Notes: generated from the letters alone by a model not told the origin. DNA of 64,000 nucleotides from Pseudomonas hefeiensis (GCF_030687835.1 NZ_CP117449.1:1550001-1614000), one strand, 5' to 3'. Counted from the stretch's first letter, positions 37,274 through 46,847 are shown. Made by a program: numbers and translations.

Positions 37274-38881
37274 ACTCGATCTTCCTGCGCATTTACGGCG
37301 GCATGTGCGCGGCCCTGGTGCTGGTGGCGGTACTCGGCGTGCTGGCCCTGCACTTGCTCAACCAGACTCGCAGTGAGGCAGTACCGCGAGCGTCTGGCCC
37401 ACGGCACGTTTTCCTTGATGGCCGATAATCTGCGGCCCATGAACGACACCGAGCGCCGCCGGGCCCTGGCCGTGTGGGAACGCCTGCTGGGCATTCCCCT
37501 GGCGTTGCAGACTTACGCCCAGACCGACCTGGATCTCGGCCAGCGCACCCGCGTGCTGCGCGGCCAGGCGCTGGTGGAGCAGACCGGGCCCCATGCGGCA
37601 AAAGTTTATCGACTGGTCAGCGACGCTGAAAAACTGATGCTGGTTGGGGAAGTCCGCCAGATCAGTGAGCAATTGGCCCGGGCGACCATTTACTTGCTGG
37701 CCGATGAGTTGGTGCGCTACCCGGTGGCCGAGCAGCCTGAACGCCTGGCGCAACTCAAGCGGGAAAAAGGTTTTGGTTTTGACCTGCGGCTGATGACCAT
37801 CACGCAGGCGGACATGGACGAAGATCAGCGGCGTCGCGTAGCCGAAGGCGACACGGTCATGGCGCTGGGCAAGGGCGGTGACTCGATCCGGGTGTTCGCC
37901 GGTATGGTCGGCACGCCGTGGGTGCTGGAAATCGGCCCGCTGTACCAGATGAACCCTTATCCGCCTGAGTGGCTGGTGCTGATCGCGGCGCTGGGGTTGA
38001 GCCTGATCGGACTGATCGTTTACCTGTTGGTGCGCCAGTTGGAGCGGCGCCTGCGGGGCCTGGAATCGGCCGCTACCCAGATCGCCCAGGGCAGTCTGGA
38101 AACCCGGGTGCCGGCCCGCGGCGCTGACTCGGTAGGGCGACTGGCCGCCGCGTTCAACGGCATGGCCGAGCACTTGCAGCAGTTGTTGGCGATTCAGCGG
38201 GAGCTGGTGCGAGCGGTGTCCCATGAATTGCGCACCCCGGTGGCGCGCCTGCGTTTTGGCCTGGAGATGATCGGCAGCGCCACCACGCCCCAGGCCCGGG
38301 ACAAATACCTGGCGGGCATGGACAACGATATCGAAGACCTGGATCGGTTGGTGGACGAGATGCTGACCTACGCGCGACTGGAGCAGGGGTCGCCGGCCCT
38401 GAATTTCCAGCGCGTGGATCTGGATGCGCTGGTCAATCAGGTGATTGAAGAATTGGGACCGCTTCGGGCCGGGATCACGGTCGAACGCGGCCTGTGCCTG
38501 TCTGCCGCTGATTGCGATGGCGCCTGGGTCGAGGCTGAGCCGCGCTTCCTGCATCGGGCCCTGCAGAATCTGGTGAGTAATGCGATGCGTCACGCCAGCT
38601 CCCGAGTGACGGTCAGTTATCAGGTGGGTCAGTTGCGTTGTCGGGTGGATGTGGAGGACGACGGGCCCGGCGTGCCGGAGGCGGCGTGGGAGCGGATCTT
38701 CAAACCCTTCCTGCGCCTGGACGACAGCCGGGCCCGTGCTTCAGGTGGCCATGGATTGGGGTTGTCGATCGTGCGGCGGATCATCCACTGGCATGACGGC
38801 CGGGCGTTGATCGGCAAGAGCAAGAGTCTGGGTGGAGCCTGTTTCAGTTTGAGCTGGCCGAGGCATCAGGACAGGTCTTGA
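37270..38881 (+). pseudogene. Sensor histidine kinase (RstB-like), frameshifted near the N-terminus
   Basis: Starts at GTG 37270 (MNSIFLRIYGGMCAALVLVAVL, first membrane helix). At 37377-37378 one extra G (AGTGAGGCAG for AGTGAGCAG) breaks the frame after about 36 codons; the second frame continues as QYRERLAHG to the stop. Restored length would be about 536 residues: periplasmic domain (about 36-235), second helix (LVLIAALGLSLIGLIVYLLV), HAMP (LRGLESAATQIAQG), HisKA with HELRTPVARLRF and HATPase_c (NLVSNAMRHAS, GLGLSIVRRI). If real, the pair is inactive. Confidence 0.85.
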
Positions 38882-38906
38882 GGCCCGTGGTGAAGGGTAG
38901 GACGCT

Positions 38907-38989
38907 ATCGCGGGCAAGCCTTGCTCCCACAGAGTGCATGGTTTCCTCTCTAAATGTGGGCTCCTGTGGGAGCAAGGCTTGCCCGCGAT
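38907..38989. repeat. REPIN (atcgcgggcaagccttgctc type)
   Basis: ATCGCGGGCAAGCCTTGCTC and, at the right, GAGCAAGGCTTGCCCGCGAT as inverted arms. Confidence 0.85.
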
Positions 38990-39014
38990 GGGACCCTCAT
39001 TAGCACCACAAATC

Positions 39015-39740
39015 TCAGGCCTTGATCCCTACCAGACTCAACAACTGCCCATCCTTCACAGCAAACTGCGCCGACAGCTCACTGCCATGAGACCACTCGG
39101 CCGACAGGTCGGTGAGCAACCGCAGCCGCACCTGCCCGCCGTGCGTCCATTCCAGCACTTCGGCATGTTCGAAATAAAAGCGCTGCCTGACGATCGGGTA
39201 CAACGCCTTGAACAGGCTTTCCTTCACTGAAAAGGTCAGGGTCACCAGCAATGCCCGGTCCTCTTGCCGGGTTGCGGCCATGCGCAGCAGTTCTGGCGGA
39301 GTGAGGATTTCACCGGCCAGGCGCTCGGCGCGCTCGGGGTCGAGCAGGTTTTCCAGGTCCATGCCCAGCCCTTGCCAGTGGTGTTTTCTGGCGACGATGG
39401 CCGCTGCCCGGCCGGTGCTGTGGGTGATCGAGCCACTGACATGGGCTGGCCATATCGGGGCGCGGTCGTCACCGATGGCCGGCACGCAGATCTGGCCGTC
39501 CAATTGATGAAGGGCTGCCCGGGCGCAGATCCGTCCGGCAAGGAATTCCGCCTGACGCTTGGCCACCGAACGCTGGATGCTCGCGGGCGGTTCGATGGCG
39601 CTGTGCAAAAAATCATTGCCGCTCAGCAGCAACGGATCGAAGCGGGTGCTCAGCAGTAGGGTGTCGGGCAGGACTTGAGGCAACAGCCATTGATCGTCCA
39701 GGGGCGTGCAGCATGCGGGCAGGGCGGGGAGAGCATTCAT
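39015..39740 (-). CDS. 4'-Phosphopantetheinyl transferase, Sfp/EntD type
   Basis: 241 residues from ATG at 39740 (MNALPALP); ATG 39749 (MPGMN...) is equally open. Transfers phosphopantetheine from CoA to carrier domains of fatty acid, polyketide and NRPS enzymes such as siderophore synthetases. Conserved points: ISTGRAAAIVA-like lead-in, GLGMDLENLLDPERAERLA (metal-binding D), and TFSVKESLFKALYP (the W/F-x-x-KES-x-x-K motif). In P. aeruginosa the equivalent is PcpS, a single enzyme for all carrier proteins. Monocistronic between two REP clusters. Confidence 0.88.
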   Translation of the reverse strand: MNALPALPACCTPLDDQWLLPQVLPDTLLLSTRFDPLLLSGNDFLHSAIEPPASIQRSVAKRQAEFLAGRICARAALHQLDGQICVPAIGDDRAPIWPAHVSGSITHSTGRAAAIVARKHHWQGLGMDLENLLDPERAERLAGEILTPPELLRMAATRQEDRALLVTLTFSVKESLFKALYPIVRQRFYFEHAEVLEWTHGGQVRLRLLTDLSAEWSHGSELSAQFAVKDGQLLSLVGIKA

Positions 39741-39870
39741 GCCCGGCATTTTGCCGGGTTGGCGTGAGGCTGGGTAGTGGGGCATGGAGATTGTGAGCAG
39801 GTGAGGCTTTTGTGGCGAGGGAGATCCCGCCGCGTCTTCGACGCTGCGCTGTCGCGCAGTGAACCTGGTC

Positions 39871-40021
39871 CTGTGGCGAGGGGATTTATCCCCGTTGGGC
39901 TGCGCAGCGGCCCCAAAACCAGGCGACTCGGTGTGCCAGGAAGATTGAGTTAACTGCTTTAGGGCCGCTGCGCAGCCCAGCGGGGCGGTGCGACGTTTCG
40001 CTAAACCCCCTCGCCACAAAG
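39871..40021. repeat. Long imperfect inverted repeat (gtggcgaggggatttatcccc type)
   Basis: CTGTGGCGAGGGGATTTATC, GGGCTGCGCAGCGGCCC on the left; GGGCCGCTGCGCAGCCC, then CCCCTCGCCACAAAG on the right. A related pair is at 53632-53761. 39750-40163 contains no gene. Confidence 0.75.
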
Positions 40022-40163
40022 GAGGCGCACTCGCCTAACTGAGGCCACCTTGCCGAACTGTGTTTGGCAGAAAGTTTTATTTTTAAAAATCAGCAGGTTG
40101 TAGTTTGTTCTATGAGAGCAAGCTCCCTCGCCACAGGTGGTTGTTTCAGTTGAAGGATGGGTT

Positions 40164-40955
40164 TCAGTCAAAAATCTTCTTGAAGAACTTCTGCATGTCC
40201 GCCCAGGACTTTTCATCGGCTTGTTTGTTATAGCCAATGTCCGGCCCGCCATGTTCACCGTGACCCAGGCGGTCGGCGTCGGGATTGCTGAAGCCGTGCT
40301 TGGCGCCTTCAAGGTTGACGAACGTGTAGTCGGCACCGGCCTTGTCCATCTCGCTCTTGAACGCGGTGACGTTGTCCGGGGTGACCATGCTGTCCAGCGC
40401 GCCATGTTCGACCAGGATCCTGGCCTTGACGCTGTCAGGTGTGGCTGGGGTATTGGTGACCAGTGCGCCGTGGAAACTCACCACGCCGGCCAGCGGAACA
40501 CCCTGGCGCGCCGCATCCAGCACTACTTTGCCGCCGAAGCAGTAACCGATGGCGGCGATTTTGTCCGGGTCGGTGTGGGGCTGTTTCGTCAGCAGGTCGA
40601 GCCCGGCCTGGAACCGCGCACTGGCCGCCTTGCCGTCCTTGAGAGCGGCCTGCATGAACGCCATGGCGTCCTTGGGATGCTCGGTGTTCCTGCCGTCGCC
40701 GTACATGTCGATGGCCAGCGCGCTGTAGCCCAGGCCCGCGAGATCACGGGCGCGGCGCTTGGAATAATCGTTCAACCCCCACCATTCATGTACCACCACC
40801 ACGCCCGGGCGCGGACCTTTGACCGCGTCGTCGTAAGCGTAGTAGCCGATCAGTTGGGTGCCGTCGGCACTGGTGTAGGGGATCTCCTGGGTCTGGATGG
40901 CGGCGTGGCTCGCAGCGCTAAAGGCCAGAAGTACAACAGCAAGCAACCGGTGCAT
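40164..40955 (-). CDS. Exported dienelactone hydrolase-family esterase
   Basis: 263 residues from ATG at 40955 with AGGAG upstream. Signal peptide MHRLLAVVLLAFSAASHA, so periplasmic. Alpha/beta-hydrolase of DLH type: VVVHEWWGLNDYSKRRARD (oxyanion area), YSALAIDMYGDG, catalytic Cys in GYCFGGKVV, then HGALDSMVTP with the catalytic Asp and GAKHGFSNP with the His. Substrate unknown. Divergent from oprH. Confidence 0.88.
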   Translation of the reverse strand: MHRLLAVVLLAFSAASHAAIQTQEIPYTSADGTQLIGYYAYDDAVKGPRPGVVVVHEWWGLNDYSKRRARDLAGLGYSALAIDMYGDGRNTEHPKDAMAFMQAALKDGKAASARFQAGLDLLTKQPHTDPDKIAAIGYCFGGKVVLDAARQGVPLAGVVSFHGALVTNTPATPDSVKARILVEHGALDSMVTPDNVTAFKSEMDKAGADYTFVNLEGAKHGFSNPDADRLGHGEHGGPDIGYNKQADEKSWADMQKFFKKIFD

Positions 40956-41018
40956 GACGGATCTCCTTGAAAAAAGTATGAGTGAGACAGAACACTCTAG
41001 CCGATTCATTCAGCGCAG

Positions 41019-41035
41019 GTTCAGAGAACGTTCAA
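41019..41035 (+). promoter_or_regulatory. PhoP box upstream of oprH
   Basis: GTTCAGAGAACGTTCAA: two GTTCA(G/A) half-sites with a 5-base spacer, in the direct-repeat form known for PhoP-regulated Pseudomonas genes; a weaker CATTCAG follows at 41040. 73 bases before the oprH start. Confidence 0.65.
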
Positions 41036-41107
41036 GGGCCATTCAGGGACGGTTGGTTAACGTGGCTGCGACTTCACAAACCACCCACGTTACACAGGAG
41101 CTTGAAC

Positions 41108-41707
41108 ATGACTCACATGAAAACTCTGCTGTTGGCTTTCACGGTGCTGGGCGCCAGCGCCATGGCCCACGCCGATGACAACTTCGCCAGCCTGACCCTC
41201 GGCCAGACCAGCGACAAGGTCAAGAAGTCCGACGCGCTGAACGCTAACCTCAACCACCCGAACGCCGACGGTATCATCGGCAAGGACACCACCTATGGCG
41301 TTCGATTGGGCCGGCAAAACGATCAGGGTCGCTACTACGCCACGTACGACAACGTCTCGGGCACTCACAATGGCATCAAATTGCGCCAGGAAAACCTGCT
41401 GGGCAGTTACGATATGTTCTATCCGGTCACCGGCAGCACCAAGCTGTTCGGCGGCGGTACGGCGGGCCTGACCAAACTGACCCAGGACTCTCCCGGCTAT
41501 AGCCGTGACAGCGATATCGGCTACGCCGTAGGCCTGCAAGCTGGCATCCTGCAGAAGGTTTCGCAAAACACCTCGCTGGAACTGGGTTACCGTTACCTGC
41601 GCAGCAACGCCAGCACCGAGATGAGCCCCCACGCAGGTGGCAAGGTGGGATCGCTGGACCTGACCAGCAGTGCCCAGACCTATCTCTCGGCCAACTACAC
41701 GTTCTAA
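41108..41707 (+). CDS. oprH: Outer membrane protein OprH
   Basis: 199 residues from ATG 41108 with AGGAG eight bases upstream. Signal peptide ending AMAHA. Eight-stranded barrel pattern with alternating hydrophobic strands (FASLTLGQTSD, YGVRLGRQND, RYYATYDNV, LGSYDMFYPV, GYAVGLQAGI, LELGYRYL) and terminal AQTYLSANYTF. OprH interacts with LPS under magnesium limitation and raises resistance to polymyxin and EDTA. First gene of the oprH-phoP-phoQ operon. Confidence 0.88.
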   Translation: MTHMKTLLLAFTVLGASAMAHADDNFASLTLGQTSDKVKKSDALNANLNHPNADGIIGKDTTYGVRLGRQNDQGRYYATYDNVSGTHNGIKLRQENLLGSYDMFYPVTGSTKLFGGGTAGLTKLTQDSPGYSRDSDIGYAVGLQAGILQKVSQNTSLELGYRYLRSNASTEMSPHAGGKVGSLDLTSSAQTYLSANYTF

Positions 41708-41814
41708 GGCTGGAAGGTGAGCGTGGGCAGCCGGATCGGCCCAAGACGATCCGGCACCGCTTCTCGTGAACCGATGTGCATGACTGGATTGTTCGATATG
41801 CCTGGGAGAGCCCC

Positions 41815-42492
41815 ATGAAATTATTGGTCGTCGAAGACGAAGCCTTGTTGCGTCATCACCTGCAAACCCGTCTCACCGACAGCGGCCATGTGGTGCAGGC
41901 CGTGGCCAATGCCGAGGAGGCCTTGTATCAGGTCGGGCAATTCAATCACGACCTGGCGGTGATCGACCTGGGCCTGCCGGGCATCAGCGGGTTGGAGCTG
42001 ATCCGCCGGTTGCGCTCCCAGGACAAGACCTTCCCGATCCTGATCCTCACCGCCCGCGGCAACTGGCAGGACAAGGTCGAAGGCCTCGCCGCCGGTGCCG
42101 ACGACTATGTGGTCAAGCCGTTTCAGTTCGAAGAGTTGGAGGCCCGCCTGAACGCGTTGTTGCGCCGTTCCAGTGGCTTCACCCAGTCGACCATCGTGGC
42201 CGGTCCGTTGCTGCTGGACCTCAATCGCAAACAGGCGTCCCTGGGTGAGGAGCCATTGGCGCTGACGGCCTATGAATACCGCATCCTTGAATACTTGATG
42301 CGCCATCATCAGCAGGTGGTCGCCAAGGACCGCTTGATGGAGCAGCTTTACCCGGATGACGACGAGCGTGACCCCAATGTCATTGAAGTACTGGTGGGGC
42401 GCCTGCGCCGCAAACTGGAAGCCCCGGCCGGCTTCAAGCCGATCGAAACCGTGCGTGGTCTGGGTTACCTGTTCAACGAGCGTTGCCAGTGA
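41815..42492 (+). CDS. phoP: Response regulator PhoP
   Basis: 225 residues from ATG 41815. Receiver: D8 acidic cluster, phospho-acceptor D51 (LAVIDLGLPG), K in YVVKPF; winged-helix DNA-binding domain of OmpR/PhoB type (LALTAYEYRILEYLM ... NVIEVLVGRLRRKLE). Placed between oprH and phoQ and overlapping phoQ by 4 bases (GTGA), which fixes the identification. Activates magnesium-limitation genes, including its own operon through the PhoP box before oprH. Confidence 0.95.
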   Translation: MKLLVVEDEALLRHHLQTRLTDSGHVVQAVANAEEALYQVGQFNHDLAVIDLGLPGISGLELIRRLRSQDKTFPILILTARGNWQDKVEGLAAGADDYVVKPFQFEELEARLNALLRRSSGFTQSTIVAGPLLLDLNRKQASLGEEPLALTAYEYRILEYLMRHHQQVVAKDRLMEQLYPDDDERDPNVIEVLVGRLRRKLEAPAGFKPIETVRGLGYLFNERCQ

Positions 42493-43835
42493 TTCGTTCG
42501 CTACGGCTGCGGTTGATGCTGGCCGCCATGACCCTGGCGGTGTTGTTCATGCTCGCATTACTGCCGGCCATGCAAGGCGCGTTCAGCCTGGCCTTGCAGG
42601 AGTCCATCGAACAACGCCTGGCGTCGGACGTGACCACGCTCATTTCCGCTGCCCGAGTGGAAAACAACCGGTTGAAGATGCCGGCACAATTGCCCGATGA
42701 ACGCTTCAACCTCGCCGACGCCCGACTGCTGGGCTACATCTATGATCGCGACGGGCGCCTGGTGTGGCGGTCCAAGGCCACTCGGGAAGAGAACATCAAT
42801 TACGCGCCGCGCTACGACGGCCAGGGCAATCAGTTCGCGCGTATCCGCGAAGACAACGGCCAGGAGTTTTTTGTCTACGACGTCGAAGTCAAACTGCTCG
42901 GCGGCCAGAGCGCGGCGTTCAGTTTCGTCACCCTGCAACCGGTACGCGATTACGAAGTGACGCTCGACGGCCTGCGGGAAAATCTCTACCTGGGCTTCGG
43001 TGCGGCGCTGGTGGTGTTGTTGGCCCTGTTGTGGATTGGCCTGAGCTGGGGGCTTCGCGCGTTGAGGCGCCTGAGCCAGGAACTGGACGAAATCGAAAGC
43101 GGAAGCCGGGAAAGCCTCAGCACCGAGCACCCGCGGGAGCTGTTGCGCCTGACCGGCTCCCTCAACCGCCTGTTGCATGGCGAGCGGGAGCAGCGCAGCC
43201 GCTATCGTGATTCCCTCGATGACTTGGCCCATAGCCTGAAAACCCCGCTGGCGGTGCTGCAAGGCGTGAGTGAAGACATGGCCCGGCGCGCCGAGGACCG
43301 TGGGCAGGCCTGGGTGCTGCAAAGCCAGATCGAGCGCATGAGCCAGCAGATCGGCTACCAGTTGCAGCGCGCCAGCCTGCGCAAAAGCGGTCTGGTGCGC
43401 CATCAGGTGCGCTTGCGTCCGGTGCTGCAAAGCCTGTGCGATACGCTGGACAAGGTCTATCGCGACAAACGTGTCAACGTCAGCTTCGATCTGCCGGAGC
43501 AGTGCCATGTGCCGATCGAGCAGGGCGCCTTGCTGGAAATGCTCGGCAATCTGTTGGAAAACGCCTATCGGCTATGCCTGGGCGAGGTGCGCATCAGCGT
43601 GCATCAGACCCTCGGCGGCATTGAGTTGTGTGTCGAGGATGACGGGCCGGGCGTGCCGCCGGATCAACGCGCACGGATTCTGCAACGTGGCGAGCGGCTG
43701 GATCGCCAGCATCCGGGGCAGGGCATTGGGCTGGCGGTGGTCAAAGACATCATCGAGAGCTACGGCGCCCGGTTGACCCTGGGGGACTCAGAGCTGGGCG
43801 GGGCGGCGTTTCGGATTCATTTTGCGGTGGTTTGA
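42489..43835 (+). CDS. phoQ: Sensor kinase PhoQ
   Basis: 448 residues from GTG 42489. Two membrane helices (about 8-30 and 165-185) enclose a periplasmic PAS-like sensor with acidic residues. HAMP-like linker, then HisKA with LDDLAHSLKTPLAVLQG (H-box) and HATPase_c: GNLLENAYRLC (N-box), EDDGPGVPPDQ, GQGIGLAVVKDI. Senses low magnesium, cationic peptides and pH and phosphorylates PhoP. It lies in one transcript with oprH and phoP. Confidence 0.95.
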   Translation: MIRSLRLRLMLAAMTLAVLFMLALLPAMQGAFSLALQESIEQRLASDVTTLISAARVENNRLKMPAQLPDERFNLADARLLGYIYDRDGRLVWRSKATREENINYAPRYDGQGNQFARIREDNGQEFFVYDVEVKLLGGQSAAFSFVTLQPVRDYEVTLDGLRENLYLGFGAALVVLLALLWIGLSWGLRALRRLSQELDEIESGSRESLSTEHPRELLRLTGSLNRLLHGEREQRSRYRDSLDDLAHSLKTPLAVLQGVSEDMARRAEDRGQAWVLQSQIERMSQQIGYQLQRASLRKSGLVRHQVRLRPVLQSLCDTLDKVYRDKRVNVSFDLPEQCHVPIEQGALLEMLGNLLENAYRLCLGEVRISVHQTLGGIELCVEDDGPGVPPDQRARILQRGERLDRQHPGQGIGLAVVKDIIESYGARLTLGDSELGGAAFRIHFAVV

Positions 43836-43864
43836 CTGCTAACGGATACCTGCTGGAATCAGAC

Positions 43865-43934
43865 CTGTGGGAGCCTGGCTTGCCCGCGATGGCAGTCTTA
43901 AGGGCACCATCGCGGGCAAGCCATGCTCCCACAG
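43865..43934. repeat. REPIN (CTGTGGGAGCCTGGCTTGCC type)
   Basis: CTGTGGGAGCCTGGCTTGCC and complementary right arm GGGCAAGCCATGCTCCCACAG around a short spacer. Confidence 0.8.
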
Positions 43935-43988
43935 GTTGTTCTGGGCGGAGCGCGGTGGTGTGTCCACTGAAAATCAGCAACCCCTCCA

Positions 43989-44987
43989 TCAACTCTCCTG
44001 CTCCCGATAAGCCCCCGGCGTTACCCCCGTCCATTTCTTGAACGCCCGGTGGAACGCCGACGGTTCAGAGAACCCCAGCTGTTCGGCAATCTGCTGCAAC
44101 GACAGGTCCGCGCGTCCCAGATGGTAGATGGCGATATCCCGCCGCAACTGATCCTTGAGTTCCTGGAAGCTGGTGCCTTCCTCCCGCAGATGCCGGCGCA
44201 ACGTCTGCGGACTGATGTGCAAATGCGCGGCGACGGTGTCCAGGTCCGGCCAGCGTGCGGCGTCGCGGCTGAGCAGGCGGCGTAGCTGGCTGCTCAGGCT
44301 GTTGCCATCGTCAGGGCGTGACAGCAGGTCGGCGGGGGAGTGTTCGAGAAAGTGTTTGAGGGTTCGTTCGTCCTGCAGCAACGGCATGTCCAGGTAGCGA
44401 CTGTGGAACAACAGGCTGCAACGTTGCGCCTGGAACACCAGCGGGCAGGGGAACAACAGATCGTACTCGGCCCCATGGGCCGGCTTGGCATAGCTGAATG
44501 TCGCCTGTTCCAGACCGATCCGCTGGCCGATCAGCCAACTGCCGAGGCGATGCCAGATCACCAGCAGGCTTTCGGCCAGGAAATGGTCGGGGTCGCGCAG
44601 TGTGGATTCATCCAGGCTCAGGCGCACCCGGTCCCCTTCCGCCTCAAGTGTCAGGCTCGGAGCGTCCGGGAACAGGCTGTAAAACAACAACCCGCGCTGA
44701 AGGGCCTTGCCCAGGGTCCGACAGTGGATCAACGCGTGGCACATCATGGCAAACGTCCCGGGTTTACTCGGGGCCAGACCAAACCCCAGATACTCATCCC
44801 CCAGTGCCAGCCGCAGCGCCTGCAACAGGCTGGCGAACTGCGCGGGCGCTATGCGTGCTCGCGGCTCGTCCAACAGCTCCGGGCTGATGCCCAGTTGTTG
44901 CAGCAAGGGACCGTAATCGAAACCTTGCCGGCGCGCGCCACCCAGGGCGGCGCGGGCGAAGTGGCTGGCGATTGTGCGTTGGCGCAT
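43989..44987 (-). CDS. AraC-family transcriptional regulator
   Basis: 332 residues. The N-terminal Arabinose_bd-type domain (about 1-200; LLQQLGISPELLDEPRARI, then YLGFGLAPSKPGTFAMMC) and a C-terminal AraC DNA-binding domain (about 240-330) with two helix-turn-helix motifs: TVAAHLHISPQTLRRHLRE and QIAEQLGFSEPSAFHRAFK, then WTGVTPGAYR. The group includes OruR-like regulators of catabolic genes; the inducer cannot be inferred. Divergent from dctA; the shared 333-base region contains dctA control sites. Confidence 0.88.
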   Translation of the reverse strand: MRQRTIASHFARAALGGARRQGFDYGPLLQQLGISPELLDEPRARIAPAQFASLLQALRLALGDEYLGFGLAPSKPGTFAMMCHALIHCRTLGKALQRGLLFYSLFPDAPSLTLEAEGDRVRLSLDESTLRDPDHFLAESLLVIWHRLGSWLIGQRIGLEQATFSYAKPAHGAEYDLLFPCPLVFQAQRCSLLFHSRYLDMPLLQDERTLKHFLEHSPADLLSRPDDGNSLSSQLRRLLSRDAARWPDLDTVAAHLHISPQTLRRHLREEGTSFQELKDQLRRDIAIYHLGRADLSLQQIAEQLGFSEPSAFHRAFKKWTGVTPGAYREQES

Positions 44988-45042
44988 GGCAGGAATCCGT
45001 TTATTGAGCGGCCGATGGTAGCAGGGGACTTCAGCTCGACAA

Positions 45043-45056
45043 GGCGGATATCCGCC
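45043..45056. promoter_or_regulatory. Distal DctD-like activator site
   Basis: GGCGGATATCCGCC, perfect palindrome; first of two related sites upstream of the dctA sigma-54 promoter. Confidence 0.5.
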
Positions 45057-45083
45057 AAATCCCGGAGGGGGAACGGCCGTGTG

Positions 45084-45097
45084 GGCGGGAATCCGCC
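45084..45097. promoter_or_regulatory. Proximal DctD-like activator site
   Basis: GGCGGGAATCCGCC, 41 bases centre-to-centre from the first site and about 90 bases before the promoter, the usual arrangement for a bound enhancer protein. Confidence 0.5.
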
Positions 45098-45175
45098 ATC
45101 TCTGTCTGGCTGTTCAGGTGTGTTTAACGACGTGTAGCCCTTACGGATCAAGGGGTGTAGGCATTTTCCGGAAAA

Positions 45176-45191
45176 TGGCATGGGCCTTGCG
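45176..45191 (+). promoter_or_regulatory. Sigma-54 promoter of dctA
   Basis: TGGCATGGGCCTTGCG against TGGCACG-N4-TTGCW; overlaps the palindrome CATTTTCCGGAAAATG (45162-45177) at its left edge. The predicted leader has a CCCTCC/GGAGGG hairpin at 45236-45253. Confidence 0.65.
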
Positions 45192-45320
45192 ATAGGCATC
45201 CGCAGGTCTGCCGCTGTGCAGCCGCCAAAACAAATCCCTCCAATGCAGGAGGGTTCGAAATTGAGGTTTCGTGGACGACAGGTGGATGTTGTCACACGGG
45301 ACACTTGAGGAAGGTTTGCC

Positions 45321-46655
45321 ATGACGACTCGTCAGCCACTGTACAAATCCTTGTATTTCCAGGTGATCGTAGCCATTGCCATCGGCATTTTGCTCGGTCA
45401 CTTCTATCCGCAGACCGGCGTTGCCCTCAAACCGCTGGGTGACGGATTCATCAAGCTGATCAAAATGGTCATCGCCCCGATCATCTTCTGTACTGTTGTC
45501 AGCGGTATTGCCGGCATGCAGAACATGAAGTCGGTGGGCAAGACCGGTGGCTACGCGCTGTTGTACTTCGAAGTCGTCTCCACTATCGCCCTGTTGATCG
45601 GTCTGGTCGTGGTCAACGTCGTGCAACCGGGCGCCGGCATGCACATCGACGTGACGACCCTGGACACCAGCAAGATCGCCGGTTACATCTCGGCCGGTAA
45701 AGACCAGAGCATCGTGGCCTTCATCCTCAACGTGATCCCGAACACCATCGTCGGCGCGTTCGCCAACGGCGATATCCTGCAAGTGTTGATGTTCTCGGTG
45801 ATCTTCGGTTTCGCCCTGCATCGCCTGGGTGCCTACGGCAAGCCGGTGCTGGACTTCATCGATCGCTTCGCCCACGTGATGTTCAACATCATCAACATGA
45901 TCATGAAACTGGCGCCCGTCGGTGCATTTGGTGCCATGGCGTTCACCATCGGCGCCTACGGTGTCGGTTCGCTGGTGCAACTGGGCCAGTTGATGATCTG
46001 CTTCTACATCACCTGCGTGGTGTTCGTGTTGGTGGTGCTGGGCGCCATCTGCCGGGCCCACGGCTTCAGCGTCGTCAAATTGATCCGTTACATCCGTGAA
46101 GAACTGCTGATCGTGCTGGGCACTTCCTCGTCGGAATCGGCCCTGCCACGCATGCTGATCAAGATGGAACGTCTGGGCGCACAAAAATCCGTGGTGGGTC
46201 TGGTGATCCCGACCGGCTACTCGTTCAACCTCGACGGCACTTCGATCTACCTGACCATGGCTGCGGTGTTCATCGCCCAGGCCACCGACACTCAGATGGA
46301 CCTGACTCACCAGATCACCCTGTTGCTGGTGCTGCTGCTGTCGTCCAAAGGTGCTGCCGGCGTGACGGGTAGCGGTTTCATCGTGCTGGCGGCGACCCTG
46401 TCGGCCGTGGGTCACCTGCCGGTGGCCGGCCTGGCGCTGATCCTGGGTATCGACCGCTTCATGTCCGAAGCCCGCGCCCTGACCAACCTGGTGGGCAATG
46501 CTGTCGCCACCCTCGTGGTTGCCAAGTGGGTCAAGGAGCTGGACGAAGACCAGTTGCAGCGTGAACTGGCTTCCGGCGGTCGCGGCATCTCCGATACCCG
46601 TGAAGAAGATGACCTGGGCGTGGCCGAAGGCCCAACTCCAGCGGCTGTGAAGTAA
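45321..46655 (+). CDS. dctA: C4-dicarboxylate:proton/cation symporter DctA
   Basis: 444 residues. Imports succinate, fumarate and malate across the inner membrane. DAACS/SDF family: multiple helices, [30 protein letters not shown] (serine-rich reentrant loop HP1), [14 protein letters not shown] (TM7 substrate/cation motif), [21 protein letters not shown] (HP2) and [16 protein letters not shown] (TM8). High GC, no defects. Its sigma-54 promoter and DctD-like sites imply control by DctB/DctD, not encoded here. Followed by a terminator. Confidence 0.95.
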   Translation: MTTRQPLYKSLYFQVIVAIAIGILLGHFYPQTGVALKPLGDGFIKLIKMVIAPIIFCTVVSGIAGMQNMKSVGKTGGYALLYFEVVSTIALLIGLVVVNVVQPGAGMHIDVTTLDTSKIAGYISAGKDQSIVAFILNVIPNTIVGAFANGDILQVLMFSVIFGFALHRLGAYGKPVLDFIDRFAHVMFNIINMIMKLAPVGAFGAMAFTIGAYGVGSLVQLGQLMICFYITCVVFVLVVLGAICRAHGFSVVKLIRYIREELLIVLGTSSSESALPRMLIKMERLGAQKSVVGLVIPTGYSFNLDGTSIYLTMAAVFIAQATDTQMDLTHQITLLLVLLLSSKGAAGVTGSGFIVLAATLSAVGHLPVAGLALILGIDRFMSEARALTNLVGNAVATLVVAKWVKELDEDQLQRELASGGRGISDTREEDDLGVAEGPTPAAVK

Positions 46656-46669
46656 CCTTTCGCAGCAAT

Positions 46670-46695
46670 AAAAAACCCGCTTCGGCGGGTTTTTT
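46670..46695. terminator. Bidirectional terminator after dctA
   Basis: AAAAAACCCGC TTCG GCGGGTTTTTT; A-run and T-run flank the stem. Confidence 0.9.
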
Positions 46696-46758
46696 CATGG
46701 GCCCGAGTTCTCAAGGCTGGCGCGACTCCTTTGTGGCGAGGGGATTTATCCCACACTC

Positions 46759-46847
46759 TGTGGGAGCAAGGCTTGCCCGCGATGCAGGCGATGCGGTCTT
46801 TCAGGAATCGAGGCGCCTGTTTCGCGAGCAAGCTTTGCTCCCACAGC
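46759..46847. repeat. REPIN
   Basis: CTGTGGGAGCAAGGCTTGCC at the left and TCGCGAGCAAGCTTTGCTCC at the right, inverted. Confidence 0.75.

Noticed and set aside
37358..38593. 411-codon minus-strand open frame
   Set aside because: Antisense to the frameshifted sensor kinase; the plus frame carries HisKA and HATPase motifs.
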